Of a stretch of 64,000 nt of DNA, positions 32,025-44,999 are shown piece after piece. The notes beneath the pieces are model-generated. The model saw nothing but the letters and a program-made list of their open reading frames with translations. It did no database searches and was not told the DNA's origin. Every line of letters begins with the position of its first letter. Within the stretch, counting starts at the first letter, position 1. The stretch is from Pelodera strongyloides (Eukaryota; Nematoda; Chromadorea; Rhabditida; Rhabditidae): the NCBI GenBank assembly GCA_036852015.1, contig JAANDG010000496.1, positions 45,820 through 109,819 on the forward strand. Direction: 5' to 3'. The position numbers and the translations under genes are program-made.

Positions 32025-35000
32025 AGGCGTCTGAGCATTGAGTAGGCATCCTTCTGTGAAATGGACAACTGCAGAACAAATATGGAGATGCCTTTATTCG
32101 AGGAAATAATGTGCTTTCTTTATATTTCCACACTTGAACGATAGTTAATATTCTAATTGTTTAAGATATATCTGTTTTCTGTTTCTATTCTGATTTAGTG
32201 CCACTCTTCTTCTATATGGTTTTTTTTTTGTGATGACCTGTTGCGTTACCTTTTAAATAATTTATTATGTTGTTATGATATGTATTATCGATCTCTGTTA
32301 CGCGGTTTTCTAGTAAAGTATGATGATTTGTGGAATTGTGTGTTTGTGTTTCTTGAAGTTCTTTGTCTTCAATCGATTATCTATCATTACACATTGTTTA
32401 TTTTGCTGTGCGGTGTGTTCCCTTTGGTGCCGGGCTAGAGTTGATTCGTTTAGATAAACGACTCGGACCTTCTGAGATTCCGAAATGCTACGACCAGATG
32501 ATTTCCATGTTCCTGGACACGGATCACCAGGGCTATCAGAATGTTTGGTGGACTTGTGCACGATCGAGACATGCGGATGAGGTTTGGATTATTTATTATT
32601 CATATTTCGTGTAGTCTCGCTGTCTCCCTTGGTCATGGCATAAACTCGTGGACGCTCTGACCGACGAAACCACCATCCGAATTAGCATATTGCATAAATT
32701 TAGACGGTGGTCCTGAGCTCATGGCTATACCACCGTCGTGATTAGAATATTTGGTATGGTGAAAATCAGAAACGTATCATAAAGAGATACAAGTTTCGGA
32801 AACACTACATCTATTTGGATGCTGGTTTTGAGCTTTTCCCGACGAGTTTTATGCCGTGCCCTTGGTCAAGGATCTCTTATCTCTGTGAAAGATGATGTTT
32901 CTGGAATTAAGGCACTTAAGAGCATTCTGATGTTTTTTGAAACATGTGTATAAACTAAAACGTCTGAAATACTGTTCCTGTCTGAAACATTTTCTTTTGA
33001 AAAGATCTACTTCCTGAAGGCGTTTTTGACTGAAACGCGCTGCTACTTTGCAAAATTGAAATATTTTATCGTGGAAACATTCTCGTTTTTGGAGCATTAT
33101 GCTTTCTTCCACAGATGTTTTTGTTTCGAATTGGAAACTTTAAAAAAATGTTTATGATAGTTTCTTTGTTAATTAGAATCATCGATTTTATTGTTCTTTA
33201 TCAATGACTAATTTTGTATATTTATTATTCAGTAACTAAATTTGATTTTTATATCAAAATTTGATTTTTTTTTGTATATTCATAAGTAATTAATTTTTGC
33301 TAATCCCCGATTTGTTCAGAACCTGCGCTGTGATTTCCCCTTCTTCATACCGACCGATGTGTTTTGGGTACGGCGATCCCCAGACGATGTTAAGAATGGA
33401 ATTGTTCCCCGACCGAATATTAGGGCTCTACCCAAGAAGTTGGTTTTGGTTACTTTTGTGTTTTGTGTTTTGTTTAATGTTAGAGGGGCTGTGCATGGCT
33501 CGCTGCATGTATATTTTAGGGATTTTGCCGAAGTAGGTTAAAAGGTTAAAGCTAGGACTGATCTTCAGGGCCCCGATGGGGTCCCTGCAGTCCGCTCTGG
33601 TCTCTGGTCTACCGAAGTAGTGCGCTCCAGAGATCGGCCATCTTTTGGGTGCTGAGTGAGGTGCATTTCTGAGGATCTTCATTCGCAAACAACTCCCCCA
33701 AGTTTGCATACTAAGAAAAACGGTTTTCACAGCCATGTTTGAGTAGTCTGGGAGATTTACTGCAGAAAAATGGTGAAAAACTTTTCTTACGTGGGTCTGT
33801 GCCTTTAACGGTCAATCCCGAACGCGCCTATATAGAAATATCAAGGTTCAGGATCGTGTTTCTAAAACATTCTGGTTTTTATGAAACATGATTTTTCTGA
33901 AATATGGTATTATGTGCTTTTGTTTAGATACCACTACTTGTACCCCAGCTTCTTCCCTCCTTCCTCACTGGGAACACAGCAGTCGACTAGGAAAACTTCG
34001 TAAGTTGTGTGGTTTAAGTTATAAAGGGAATTCCTCGTAAGATTTATGAAAGTACTAAGGGACTAAGGGGGCAAACTTCGTAAGTTGTGTGGTTTAACTT
34101 ACAAGGGGGGGGGGCTTTGTAGGGTGTCCTGTCCGTGGACAGCTTTTTGGTTTTAAGCTTAGTCTTTTGGTTAATATTTGTTTGACGATGTTTAGGGGGG
34201 TTGTTCGGTTGTTTTAAACGTGCTGTTATATTTTATTTGTTTTCAACTTTTACGCAATGTTATTAATTAGAATTTAGAACTGTTTGCTCCGGCTTCGGTT
34301 CCAGGTACCCCTGTATAGTTTAGTTTAGCAACTACGTCTTTTATTTCCTGATAATAATATTATTTCAGCAGGGTTTCCCGTTCGGATGGCCACAGTGTGA
34401 CGTCTTCGCGATCGGATGCCTCTTCTATGGATACGGTAGGTTATTATTATGATTTGCTTTTAATACTGAGAAGTTTTCTAGGTAGAGTTGGGGTCTCTAT
34501 TTTTTTTGTGGAACATTTCCAAAGTTAATCGTTCTAATTCGTGTCATTATTCTTTGAAAAATAGGCACAGGTAATACATTACTACCAGAGTTCGATCACG
34601 TCAATTCTGCGTCCGAAATATACCTATCGTGTAGTGTATATGCAAATTTCGTGTATCACTTCCGGTACTCGGTTTGACATTTTGGATTCTGTGGCTGTAG
34701 ATGGTGGAGGCGTGGGGGTCAGTAGTGAATTGAATATGCTAATTTTTTAGGTTCCCGGTCGGAAAAGGGTGCGACAGCAATCGGTGGAAACGGCCTCCCG
34801 AGGATCATCAATTGACGATTTGAATTTGGAAGAACCGAGCAGATCGTCCCCGGATTCTATTGAAGTGATCGAACCGGAACAGGGTTAGACTTTGGGTTTT
34901 GCGAGAGGGGGGATAGAGAGAGAGAGAGACGAGACGAGAGAGAGACAGACGAGATAAGAAGAAGAGATGACAATTTGTAGCGCTTATATGAAACTTCTGA

Positions 35001-38000
35001 AACATATTGTCTGTGGTTAATGTAATAAGACTCATTTTGATGTTACTTATACCAAACGCCTGAAGTAAATGTAGTAAAGGTAAGGGGGGGGGGGGGGGGA
35101 GTGCGTTCCGGAGTCCCTTACACCTTACACCTTACTATAATTTAATCCTTTTCAGAGGAAGTGTCTGAGGAGCGTGTGAGCGATATGCTACGCCAAGCCC
35201 GACGGTCACTGGAAACGGATTCGAATAACGGAGTAACTAGATTTCATGGGGTTAGAGAGATGTTCATAGTGTTTCTAAGTGCGCATCCATGGGAACCGAG
35301 CCAAAGGTAGAATAGACCACCTGGGTAGCCTTGTAATGGACGTTAGACCTACGTCGAGGGTCAGAACGAGGCATTGCGCTAAAAACGCTATGTTTCACGC
35401 AATACATACATTTTTAAATTGGTCCAGGCGTTGGTGACTAGCTTAGATGGCGAGCGTCTGTGCACTTAGAAACACTATTACCTCTCCGTATACAGTAACC
35501 AGTAGCAGATGTTTAACTTACACAGTTTAAGAGAAGGAAACAGTACTGTTTTTTTTTGAAACTGTGCAAATGTAACTGCGTAACTTGCTGTGATGGGTCT
35601 TTGGCTTTGATAACTTTGATAATTTCATTTAGGACCAGTTTAACTTAAGTCTTTCTCTTCTTTATATTTCTTCACATTTCCATATTTCCAGGTCCTTGCC
35701 AACAATCCGACCGAAGTGATGGGTTTACTACCCAAGGACCAACTTGAACAGAGTCGCGAAGTACTCAAGGCAGCTAAGAAAAGAGTGGCCGCTACGGAAC
35801 CTCCTTTTGTAGTGAATAACACGTAAGTTGAAATTATGTGACTTGCTTAAGTGGGAGTAGTGGAGGTTTGATTGTTAGGGTGTTTGGTCGTGTCTGTGGA
35901 TGTGGATGGGTCGCTATGTCTGTGGGAGTGTCTGTAGGGTTGGGGTATGCTTTTGCGTGGGTATGTATGTTGGTGGGTATGTCTGTGGGTGGGCGTGTGT
36001 CTGTTGGTGGGTGGGTGGGTGGGGGTGGGTATCTGGGGGAGTGTATGTGGGGTGGGGTATGTTGGGTTGCGTGGGTGGGGATGTATGTTGGTGGGTAGGT
36101 ATGTGGGTGGGAGTGTGTCTGGGGTGGGTGTCTGTGTATGTCTGTGGGAGGTCTGTGGGGTTGGGGTATGCTTTTGCGTGGGTATGTATGTTGGTGGGTA
36201 TGTCTGTTGGGTGGGTGGTGTTGTGGTGCTGTGTGTGTCTGTTTGGTGGGTATGTGTGTCTGTTGGTGGGTGTGTCTGTTGGTGGGTGTGTGTCTGTTGG
36301 TGGGTATGTCTGTGGGAGTGTCTGTGGGGTTGGGGTATGCTTTTGCGTGGGTATGTATGTTGGTGGGTATGTCTGTGGGTGGGCGTGTGTCTGTTGGTGG
36401 GTATGTCTGTGGGTGGGCGTGTGTCTGTTGGTGGGTATGTCTGTGGGAGTGTCTGTGGGGTTGGGGTATGCTTTTGCGTGGGTATGTATGTTGGTGGGTA
36501 TGTCTGTGGGTGGGCGTGTGTCTGTTGGTGGGTAGGGGGGTGGGGTGGGATGGGGGGGGGGGGGTCTGTGGGTGGGGGGTGGGAAGTGGGGGGGTGTGGC
36601 GGTGGGGGGGGGGGGTCTGGGGTGGGCGTGGGTGGTGGGGGGTCGTGGGTGGGGTGTGGGGGGGGGGGTATGGGGGGTGGGGGGTGGGTCTGTGGGTGGG
36701 TGGGTGTGGTGGGGGTGTGTCTGTTGGTGGGTATGTCTGTGGGTGGGCGTGTGTCTGTTGGTGGGTATGTCTGTGGTTGGGCGTGGGTCTGTTGGTGGGT
36801 ATGTCTGTGGGTGGGTATGTGAGTGCGTGGGTATGCCTGTGTGTCGATACGTCTGTATTTGCGTGTGTACGTATGTGAGTGTGTATGTATGTGGGTGTGT
36901 GACTGAGCGTGTAATCTGTTTAATTTAATATGTAAACCATTTATCTTTTCTAGGGAGACTCGCGTGGAAACCTCCGTCTCTCCGTCCGCAATCCCGAAGG
37001 AAATTCCCACTGATCCTCGAGATAAGATGGTAAGTTACATAACTTAACTTTATAACTTACGAAAACAAGCTGTATCCCAATATGTTAAGTTACATAACTT
37101 AACTTACGAAAGCAAGATGTATCCCGCAAGTTTTGTCAATATGTGGCCCTTATCGGCCAGTCGCTTTAGTTTCTCAATGCAATAGGTTTTGTTTCTTTGC
37201 GTAGTATTTATACCCTGTGTGGCCGTGTGAATTAGTCTAAAAAACTGGATGTAGTTGTGATTATCACATTACAGCTTTTTTTGCCCTTCCTTGGCAATTG
37301 TTTATGATAATTGATCGTACTCATTGCTAATTGCTGGAAATGGTATATGTGTTTCCGTTTCAGATCCAGCTTCTACGACTAGGAAGGATAGCTCCCGGTG
37401 ACCAGTTTACTGAAGCACAGTAAGTTTTTGTTTTGGCCCTTGCCTTTGACTTAACTATAGTCTCGAAGTCTGTATAACATACGGCCGCTAGTTGATTTAT
37501 TACCTTAGTTTTTTTAATTTTTTTTTGCGCTTCTTTTAGCACGTGTTAGAGGAATGTTACGGAAGCAGAGAAAACGCTCAAAGATTACGAACTGTACATA
37601 TTAATTCATACATTCACTGTATTGTTTGAAAGATAGTACAAGCCCATTTGACTACCTACCTATTGTTTTTTTTTATTATATGTATGAATCTCGTTTAATA
37701 AGTAATAGTATACTATCTACAATTTAATGAGTAGGTAAGTTGCGTATATTCCAGCTTAATGCAGTAAGTGTTAAGGTGGGTAAGTTTCGTAAGTAATAAG
37801 TAAGTAAAAGTAAACCAACTAGCTCTTTTCCAGCCTCTGCTCCCCACGTATTCGCGATCATCGCGTGGAGGATTGGAATAGGAAAAACTCGATTCTCTGC
37901 CAAATTGATCGATCCAAGGTTGGAGAGTTTTATTACCTTTGTAGTTTGTAGTTTTTACCTTTGTAGTTTGTAGTTTGTAGTTTGTTTATATTAGTCCGTA

Positions 38001-39389
38001 TGTAAATCACCACTTAAGAAAGTTAGATAAGTAGCAAGACAAAGCTACCTAAGGAAGGTGAGTGAGGAAACTAGAGTCAAGTAAGAAAGTTGAGAAGTAA
38101 GCGAGTATAAACCTACATGAGTTAATGAGTGAATATTTTTTTTTTGTATTTTGTTAGACAACCTAGTACTTCTTGTAGTTACGTTTCAAACTAATTACTT
38201 GTGCAATTAGGTGCAATTGTTTCAGAGCATGATCACTCGGCTGCAGGCCAAGCGCAAGTCGGGAGTCAGGAAGGCGGGAGAACTGAGGTCGTCAAACGGA
38301 GCGACGGTGGCTGGCAAGGAGGCCAACAGCATCGATGTCTCGGGTGGTTCGGCTAGGGAGTTGTCGGCACCTTCGCCAAACACGCAGATGATTCATACGG
38401 CCGAGCTGGCGCATATTGAAAAGGTGAGGGTTCTTTGGTTTTTGGATGTTCTTTGATGTCTGTGATTGTTACTATCTTAGCATTTTTAGTATGCTTGAAG
38501 AATTTTTTCATAGGGCAATTGGTGCTCTTCTAGCTTGAAGATTCTAGAAGAAATTATTTCTTATGCAATTGTTTTTTCTTGTTCCTTGTGGAACTTATCA
38601 GAATTGTCTCAAAAATAGAGAAAATTGCGAACTATGAACTACCTCCGGACTCACAGGACCGGCAAAGTTTATGCCCTGAAACATTGATATTGACGTAAAA
38701 ATAGTTTCTTTTCAGGAGGTTTCGGCCATGCTTGAGGCTAAGAAGAAACGTCATGTCGGTCGGGAGGCCAAGTCCCGACAAGAGCCCGGTCCGATCCCGA
38801 TACAGCAGGAGCAGGCCTCTTCGTCCGCGCAGCAGCCCTGGGAATGGCCCGCCGGGGAAGATCCCATGTGGATGGGAGACTTGAGCACCCAGTTTGCCCA
38901 AACACCAGCCTCCCAACCGATGTGGGCGGGCGAGCTATCGATGTCCCAGTTGTCTCAACCGTTCGCGCAGCCGCAAGCGCAGTACGACTCGGTGCCCGAT
39001 GCTCCCGAGCAGACTTTCTTCTACCCCGGGAATGATCAATTTGGATTTGATATGAACCTGGATGGGAACTCGTTGGATAATAAGTGAGTGGTTTGAAGTT
39101 ATTTGATTTTGTTTATGGTACTGTAGGTGGCAGTGGTAAGTGATTATGTTACAGTAGTAACTGAGCTAGTGTCGCTATGTTTTCAAAAACCGGCCGGCCG
39201 ATATTTCGCCTTGACTATCTTGTTTATGAATTATTATGAAGTAAGTTTATTCTCTTTGTATTTAGTGCATCAACCAGATCCACGTTGGACTCGCATGACT
39301 CTCGTGATGCGATGTTACGATCTATCGACGAAAGCCTGCTGATGATGCAAAATGAGTTGGAATTTGATTTTTCTTCACATTATAATTAG
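31994..39389 (+). CDS. Unrecognised 553-residue probable nuclear protein (gene E)
   Basis: Fourteen exons with fully consistent phases: 31994-32021, 32454-32581, 33320-33438, 33928-33999, 34369-34435, 34751-34883, 35156-35232, 35692-35822, 36954-37029, 37364-37419, 37834-37918, 38226-38423, 38716-39083, 39266-39389. ATG lies 10 bases after an acceptor (TTATTCTAG), suggesting trans-splicing. Residues 1-115 look folded and rich in W, F and C (DQMISMFLDTDHQGY, DFPFFIPTDVFWVRR). The middle is Ser/Arg- and acid-rich with a basic PGRKRVRQ. A second basic run (AKKKRHVGREAKSR) precedes a Q/P/W/M-rich, acidic C-terminus ending FDFSSHYN. Two nuclear-signal-like runs and the activation-domain-like tail suggest a nuclear or transcription role, but I recognise no family. 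Exon 12 has a damaged copy at 21128-21510. The intron after exon 8 holds a 1-kb G-rich minisatellite. Confidence 0.72.
34905..34970 (+). repeat. GA-rich microsatellite in gene E intron
   Basis: GAGAGAGAGAGACGAGACGA-type tract; a poly-G run follows at 35082-35099. Confidence 0.8.
35878..36905 (+). repeat. 1-kb G-rich minisatellite in intron 8 of gene E
   Basis: Repeats of GTGGGTATGTCTGTGGGTGG and TGTCTGTTGGTGGG; a longer unit with GGGGTATGCTTTTGCGTGGG recurs at about 35942, 36163, 36328 and 36465. 36540-36690 is nearly all G/T with long G runs. Strong potential for G-quadruplexes on the coding strand. Long open frames here on both strands are by-products of the repeat. Confidence 0.9.
39180..39214. 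mobile_element. Pal-A right-end fragment in last intron of gene E
   Basis: TTTCAAAAACCGGCCGGCCG then ATATTTCGCCTTGA. Confidence 0.55.
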
Positions 39390-39407
39390 TAGGGGTCTTT
39401 TGTTTAA

Positions 39408-39569
39408 AGCGGTATTGTGCCCACATTGGGAAATTTGCATATGGTGCGAATTTCCCAAATTCCGAAGTATCATATGCAAATGTTTGTGCCCGCCCAAAGC
39501 TTTGGCACCACACGTAGGATAGTTGTATCATACGAAAATTTCCGATAGTTGGTACAATACGGCTTTAAA
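39408..39569. mobile_element. Pal-C-like degenerate TTAA palindrome
   Basis: TTTAAAGCGGTATTGTGCCC to GGTACAATACGGCTTTAAAG, with AAATTTGCATATG in the left arm. Lies just after the stop of gene E. A half copy of a relative lies at 40180-40275. Confidence 0.6.
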
Positions 39570-39801
39570 GTGATATGGGACGTGGTTTGCGAGCTCGTGC
39601 ATAACAATTTTTGTGGAATGCTATTTGTTGTCTGATAACATTACGTGATAATGATGTGTTACAAACCACGTCTGCTGTAGATTTCTTTGTATATGCGCAC
39701 GTGTTTGAATTTTTTGTCCTTTGCTGTTTTTTAAGGTATGATAGTAATAATAATTTCACTTGCTCTCTTTATTTCTTTCTTTCGGTACAATGTTTTGTAG
39801 G

Positions 39802-39973
39802 TTAAAGCGAAATACTGTCCAGTTTTTGAAATGTATTGAGTACACCTGCTTTCTTATGCAGCATATGCAAATGAGCAGCAATTAGAGTAACAACTAGACC
39901 CCACGTTGCACAAATTCATAGGAATGCAAGTACTTGAGATGTGTTTCAAAAACCGGCCGGTATTTCGCTTTAA
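39802..39973. mobile_element. Pal-A palindromic TTAA element
   Basis: Full copy in the 3' flank of gene E, with TTAAAGCGAAATACTG and CCGGTATTTCGCTTTAA ends. Confidence 0.82.
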
Positions 39974-41155
39974 AGTAGCAAATAGGAGATTCCCAATGAT
40001 CCAATTATTTATGTTTATCCTTTATGTGATTGTAGCTGTTAGGTAATGCTAATTCTCGAGTAATTTTTGTTTGTTAAGGTCATTTTATACTATTTGCTCA
40101 TGAATTTGGTACCGTGTATTGACTTTATGAGTGTTTCGAATCTTTTGTTTCTACTTGCAAGGGTATTGTAACTTGTTTGGAAAATATGCTTATGGTATGC
40201 ATCTATGCAAATTAGTGCCCGGCAGGCTATGCGTATCATATGCTAACTTCCCAAAGTGTGTATAATACTCCTTTAATGTTCCGTCTCTCCTCAATGTATC
40301 TCATTATACAACTTGGTGATTGTTTATGTTATGTAGTTACTTTATTTGTTTTTATTTATTCAAAGTTTGTTGTTCTGAAAGGGTTATCACTGTTGTAAAA
40401 AATAAATGTATAGTTACTCTAGGCGAGGTCCACATTGCGAAAGGACCCCTCGATTATAAGGCACGTGCGGGAATCTAGGGGAAGTCTACCACCCATTTCT
40501 CCGCGCTGTCCGTCGATTCGCTCACGCTTTTCTGCCCAGAATCGGACAATTTGGGGATCTGTCCAATCTGTAGGAATGGAGTAAATCTCACTTCCCCCTT
40601 TTCGGGGAACACTAGCCGTTTATAGGTATAGCACATTGTACTGTACACGACACCATGTGTATTCGGTATTTTTGTGTTCTTCTCGGTGTCTCTTTATGTC
40701 CAACAATGAAAAAAATTAGTCTCGGGACCAGATTTTTTCATGTAAAAATGTGGCATTTGCTTATTGATGTGGTCAACTCTTCTTTGACATTTTAATGTTT
40801 GCACCTTTTTTGTGACCCATGAGAGTCCCGACTGGTGTATAAAGTATTTTACTAAAAGAGTAAATCGGAACATTATCGCACATTGATTTTTGTCAACAAA
40901 ACAACAGTCAACACACAACAATTGGAACATCGAACAAGGAATCTGTTAACTGAACATTGCAATGTGGAGAAAAAACCTTTTCGCGTTAAAACTCATTATG
41001 GTATGTATTTTTCTACGAATTATAGAATGTTTGGCAGATTACTCGACTAAGAAGAATTATAATGATCATTTAATGTTAGCGCAGTAAGGATGGCTATTTG
41101 CATATCAAGACCATAACTAACACTTATATTTCTAGCGAACACACCTAATAATAAT

Positions 41156-41415
41156 AGGCCGTATTCTCGGGACCGAAGGAAATGTATCGTTCTCTGAACC
41201 TCGGACGCGCAGCGCAGCAATGCATTTGCGCGGACGCCGAATTGCAGGAGCGCGTCCGCGCAAAAATATTGCTGCACTGCGCGCAAACGGACCACGTGCA
41301 TGCACAATGCCTTTCCCGCGCACTTTTTTCGCACTATTGTGCCTTATTAAAACGATATAAAAACCAAATACACAATACAAAAGATAGATAAACGTCGTTC
41401 CGAGAATACGGGCCA
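41156..41415. mobile_element. Foldback with GGCCGTATTCTCGG ends
   Basis: AGGCCGTATTCTCGGGACCG at the left pairs with CCGAGAATACGGGCC at the right; CpG-rich inner arms (CGCGCAGCGCAGCAATG and a reverse form). Between genes E and G. Confidence 0.65.
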
Positions 41416-42198
41416 ATATGATGATGGGGTATTCACTAATCACGAATTAAATTTGACTGAATTGTGAGTCAGAGAGTCCCTAGGTGTATGCCGTAATACC
41501 TAATGCTTACGATTCCGGCTACACAAAACACTTCTCAACGATTAATGTCTTCGACAAATAACTCCTTCATATTGGAGGCGACTTCGGAAACCTGAATAAT
41601 TAATGCACTTCAAGTATAAAATTTATCTTCGAAAGTACAGGGCCTAACTTAGTGCTCCTTAGGTTCTAACATATGGCAGGATTTTCAGAGTAGTACGCAA
41701 TACCGAACCAGACTTAAGCGAAATACCGGCTGGTACTTTGCTTACAATTAGAAGTGAGGAAACGACGCTGCCTCAATAAGTCATTAGAAGAGGGAGTGAT
41801 ACCTGTCTTTCGTGCTTTGCAATAATTCTCGCTCTTTTCCGTGTGCTCTGCTTGAAATGTATCTCCGAAATGAAACCCTTTTCCTTTTCCGCTAGTCTCT
41901 TGTCCAAGATGAGGATTTGTGCGAACTGAAACTGTGAAAAATAGTGTTAGCTAGTGCGGTCTAGAAAGCACAGTATCTAATGGTTAGCAGGAAGAGAATA
42001 AGAAAATGTATGAAAAAAAAAGTATTTTTTTGTGTCCTACGCTCCGCAAAAGTATTTCCACGAATAGTCTTTATTGTTCCGGTACGTACAAAGATTTTCT
42101 CGTCAACTAATGACATATGGTAAATCTATCCCACCCTCCTAAAACTCTTAGAAACCTACATTACTGAGTTTCGAAGGAAAAAAACGATATCAAAAAGT

Positions 42199-44991
42199 TT
42201 ATTTCACCATCTCAGCAGAATCTGCGTCCAAATCTTTCAATTCGTAAAGAACCTTCTCGATCATCCTCTTAATAGTCTCTCTTTCCCTCAAAGCCGCGTT
42301 CTTGATATTAGAATACATAATGGAATTGCGACTGTCCTAGAATAATCTTAATAAGAGAACATTATGATCTCTGTGGCCAGATTTCAGTTTCAGGGTTTAG
42401 TTAAAAAGATGTAAACACTTAACTTAACGATGTAAACTCTTACCGCAACTTTAATTGCCGCCTCTTTAACCACGAGATACGTTCCCTGCTGCTGCTGTAC
42501 CAAAATGAACAGCTGGTCGACAATTTTCTGAACACGGCAACGAGTAGCCTGAAAAAAATCGTACTAAGAAGATCTTTGAAATGAAACAGAGAAAGGTTAT
42601 TCACCCTACTCTCAACCATATTAACTACAAAAATAACATAGTTATCACATATTAATAATAATGAAAAACTGTAGAACACATAGTAGAAAAAGTATTAATC
42701 ACCAATTTGTGTTTGCGCAATAACTCTTCCACTTCTTGTGCGAACTGAGTCAACTCGACGTCGTGAGGCAATTCGTTCTAAAGGATTTAATTATGTTTTG
42801 TTGTTAGAAAAGCGTTTTCAAACAAATTATGATAGGGTCTATCATATCTTACGGAAGCTGATCTCATTGCCCAGACGATTGGAAAGCAAATGTAATAAAA
42901 TACCACCTGCATGGTTCTCAGTGAAACGTGTACTTCTTGCAGCGATCCTACAGGTAGATCCTGTAACAATGGTTGAAAACGTTTAAAAATACTTTTTTTT
43001 ACATAACCCGCCTGCCGAGATGTCCACTGGGGTTTCCAAATGAACATGGGATAATGCAAGGGTTGTTTACAAGCTTTTTTCTTTGTTTCGACATTCACAA
43101 TGATATTAATATTAAGTACAAGCTTGAGAAAGTTACCTTAATTGCGATACGAATTTCATCAAACTGAGTCGTAATACAGTGCCCGTCTTGGCCGAGTTGC
43201 TCTTTATCCTTAAACGACTTTGTCTTAGTTGAACGAAATAAAAAAGGATCACACACTTTACTAAAATTCAGCTTTATGGTTAATACGCTGCACAGCTTTC
43301 AAAAATCTACAGGTGTTTTACTTTTGTCCTTAGAAAAAGAAATGCTAAAAAACTAACCAAAGCCGAACGAACATGATCGAGTAGTCCGTAAACCTTAAAC
43401 AACATACGGTACAATTGTAGACGTAGAACAACTATTTTACATGACTACCACATCATATTTTATATGATTATGTCACACTTATTTCACATGACTGCCTCCA
43501 ATATTTTACAAGTAAATAATTGTTTACATGTTATGTGATAAGTAATTTTAATTGATCAGGGTTGCGCATTTCAAAGAAGCGCATTTTTTTTGGTTCCGTT
43601 TCGAATTGCATTATCTTATTAAAATCTGTACGAAAAAATCAGTACTAAACGTTTTTTCCTAACTGTTCTTCAAGGGGGAATAGGGAATGGGTAAATAATG
43701 GTGAATAAACCTTTACACGTCGTCTATAATAAATTGTTCACTTTGCGGTTTACAAGCTGCTGTTTGCGGAACCGGTAAAAGGTGGGCTTTGCTCTTCAGT
43801 TAATTCCGTGGTTGTCTGATTTCCTAGGTGGTCGTACTTTCCAAGTGAGAGTAAATAAAAGCTTCTCTGATGAATTCTCCTAACATACACATAGGCTGTA
43901 TGTATGGGTGTTTGGTATGCTCTTACTAAGGGCATTAAACAGCGCCGATCTCTAATACTTGTAATATCATATAAAACTTGGGACCGTCCTCTGCTAGAGT
44001 TTGCAAGCGTTGTCTGGAATCCGTATCTCAAAAAAGATAAACTACGTGTCGAAAAAGTGCAGTCAAGAATCACTAGCATAAATGTTACCCCTGATCCCAG
44101 CTTACTCAGACCGATTACGTAAGTTTAACCTGCTTTTATTGCAACAAAGAAGAAGCCAACACGGCCTTATATTCACATTCAAACCTCTATTTCAATATTC
44201 ACGAAGATACTGGTCTATGAAGAGGTGGATTGATCAGTACACGAATTAGCGCTTTAGCATGGGGATCGCTAATTCGACAAAAAAAAACAGCAAATTAGCG
44301 CTAATTTTTGTTCAGTAACTCGTTTTTCCACGCATTTTTGAATTATTATCGAAATTTCCAATTTATATGAGAGATAGAGAGTAGGAGAGGGAAGGTACAT
44401 ATGTACAAGCGGGAGAGAGCAGATGAAATTCTAAAGAGTTACAGTGTGTAATTAAAAAAGGTGTTTTTGTTTCTAATGAGAATATACAAAAAGAGAACAA
44501 TTCATATTTTAATCCCTTTCTGCAGTCATTGAAAGCACAATAAATTCCATCAGTCAGAAATTTTCACGAATAATATTTTGATTTCAAGCAGGACCAAAAA
44601 ATTGCACTTCGGCTCGCAAGTCTCATATTAGTGTCCAACAACATGATTACTTTCTTTATCTTTTAAACAAATAAAATACTGAATAATTTAAGAACCTAGG
44701 ACGTCAAGCGTCTACTACTTTCGCATAAAATATCTGCGCATTGTAGTAGATGAACGTCATTTTACCTTTGTATAAATACCTTTTTATAAAGGGTGACAAT
44801 CGGCCGAAGGCCTATTCCTCCAGTCGGAGAAGAGCCCGTAGGGCTCTTCGAACGGCTGCTATAAAATAGAACAGAACTACAGAACTTACGGTATTAATCG
44901 AAATTGGGAGAAGTGAGGGCCTTGTTCGAATTAGGCGGTCAAAATCCAGAGCATCTTCTAGTGAAGAACCACCTTGTGCTTGGGGAAGCAT
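42199..44991 (-). CDS. Unrecognised 193-residue helical protein (gene G)
   Basis: Seven exons on the minus strand, all introns in phase 0: 44991-44890, 43393-43358, 43208-43137, 42960-42907, 42777-42703, 42548-42444, 42336-42199. The ATG is one base after a CCCTTTCAG acceptor, as in trans-spliced genes. The protein starts MLPQAQGGSSLEDALDF, has charged amphipathic stretches typical of helices (FAQEVEELLRKHK, CRVQKIVDQLFILVQQQQ) and ends with a charged helix (REETIKRMIEKVLYELKDL-like) before TAA. Size and all-helical look fit a small subunit of a larger complex, but no family is recognised. It converges with gene E. Intron 1 contains a LINE fragment and a Helitron 3' end. Confidence 0.68.
43960..44115 (+). 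mobile_element. Small LINE RT C-terminal fragment
   Basis: Short frame reading RPLLEFASVVWNPYLKKDKL and VEKVQSRIT, the conserved post-RT motif of non-LTR elements. It sits antisense in intron 1 of gene G and is too short to act. Confidence 0.65.
44785..44859 (+). mobile_element. Helitron type 2 3'-end fragment
   Basis: TCGGCCGAAGGCC, then AGAAGAGCCCGTAGGGCTCTTC, then GAACGGCTGC: the type 2 terminal hairpins with the last base changed. No tRNA unit or 5' end was found nearby. In intron 1 of gene G. Confidence 0.55.
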
Positions 44992-44999
44992 GCTGAAAG

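Larger units (their letters stand above)
39570..42198. other. Intergenic region between convergent genes E and G
   Basis: Holds Pal-A (39802), a half palindrome (40180-40275), a mini Pal-A relic (41715-41742) and the foldback at 41156. The remainder shows no exons. 40430-40620 is GC-richer but not clearly coding. Confidence 0.5.

Noticed and set aside
35838..37010. Long open frames on both strands (Pro/Thr/His-rich on minus, Gly/Val/Cys/Trp-rich on plus)
   Set aside because: They lie wholly in the G-rich minisatellite between two well-supported exons of gene E and reflect repeat composition, not coding.
37532..37560. Alternative acceptor in gene E (TTCTTTTAG then CACGTGTTAG)
   Set aside because: In phase it reaches a stop at once, while the acceptor at 37833 continues the frame through three more exons to a normal end.
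43750..44079. Minus-strand frame in intron 1 of gene G
   Set aside because: Antisense to a recognisable LINE RT fragment on the plus strand.
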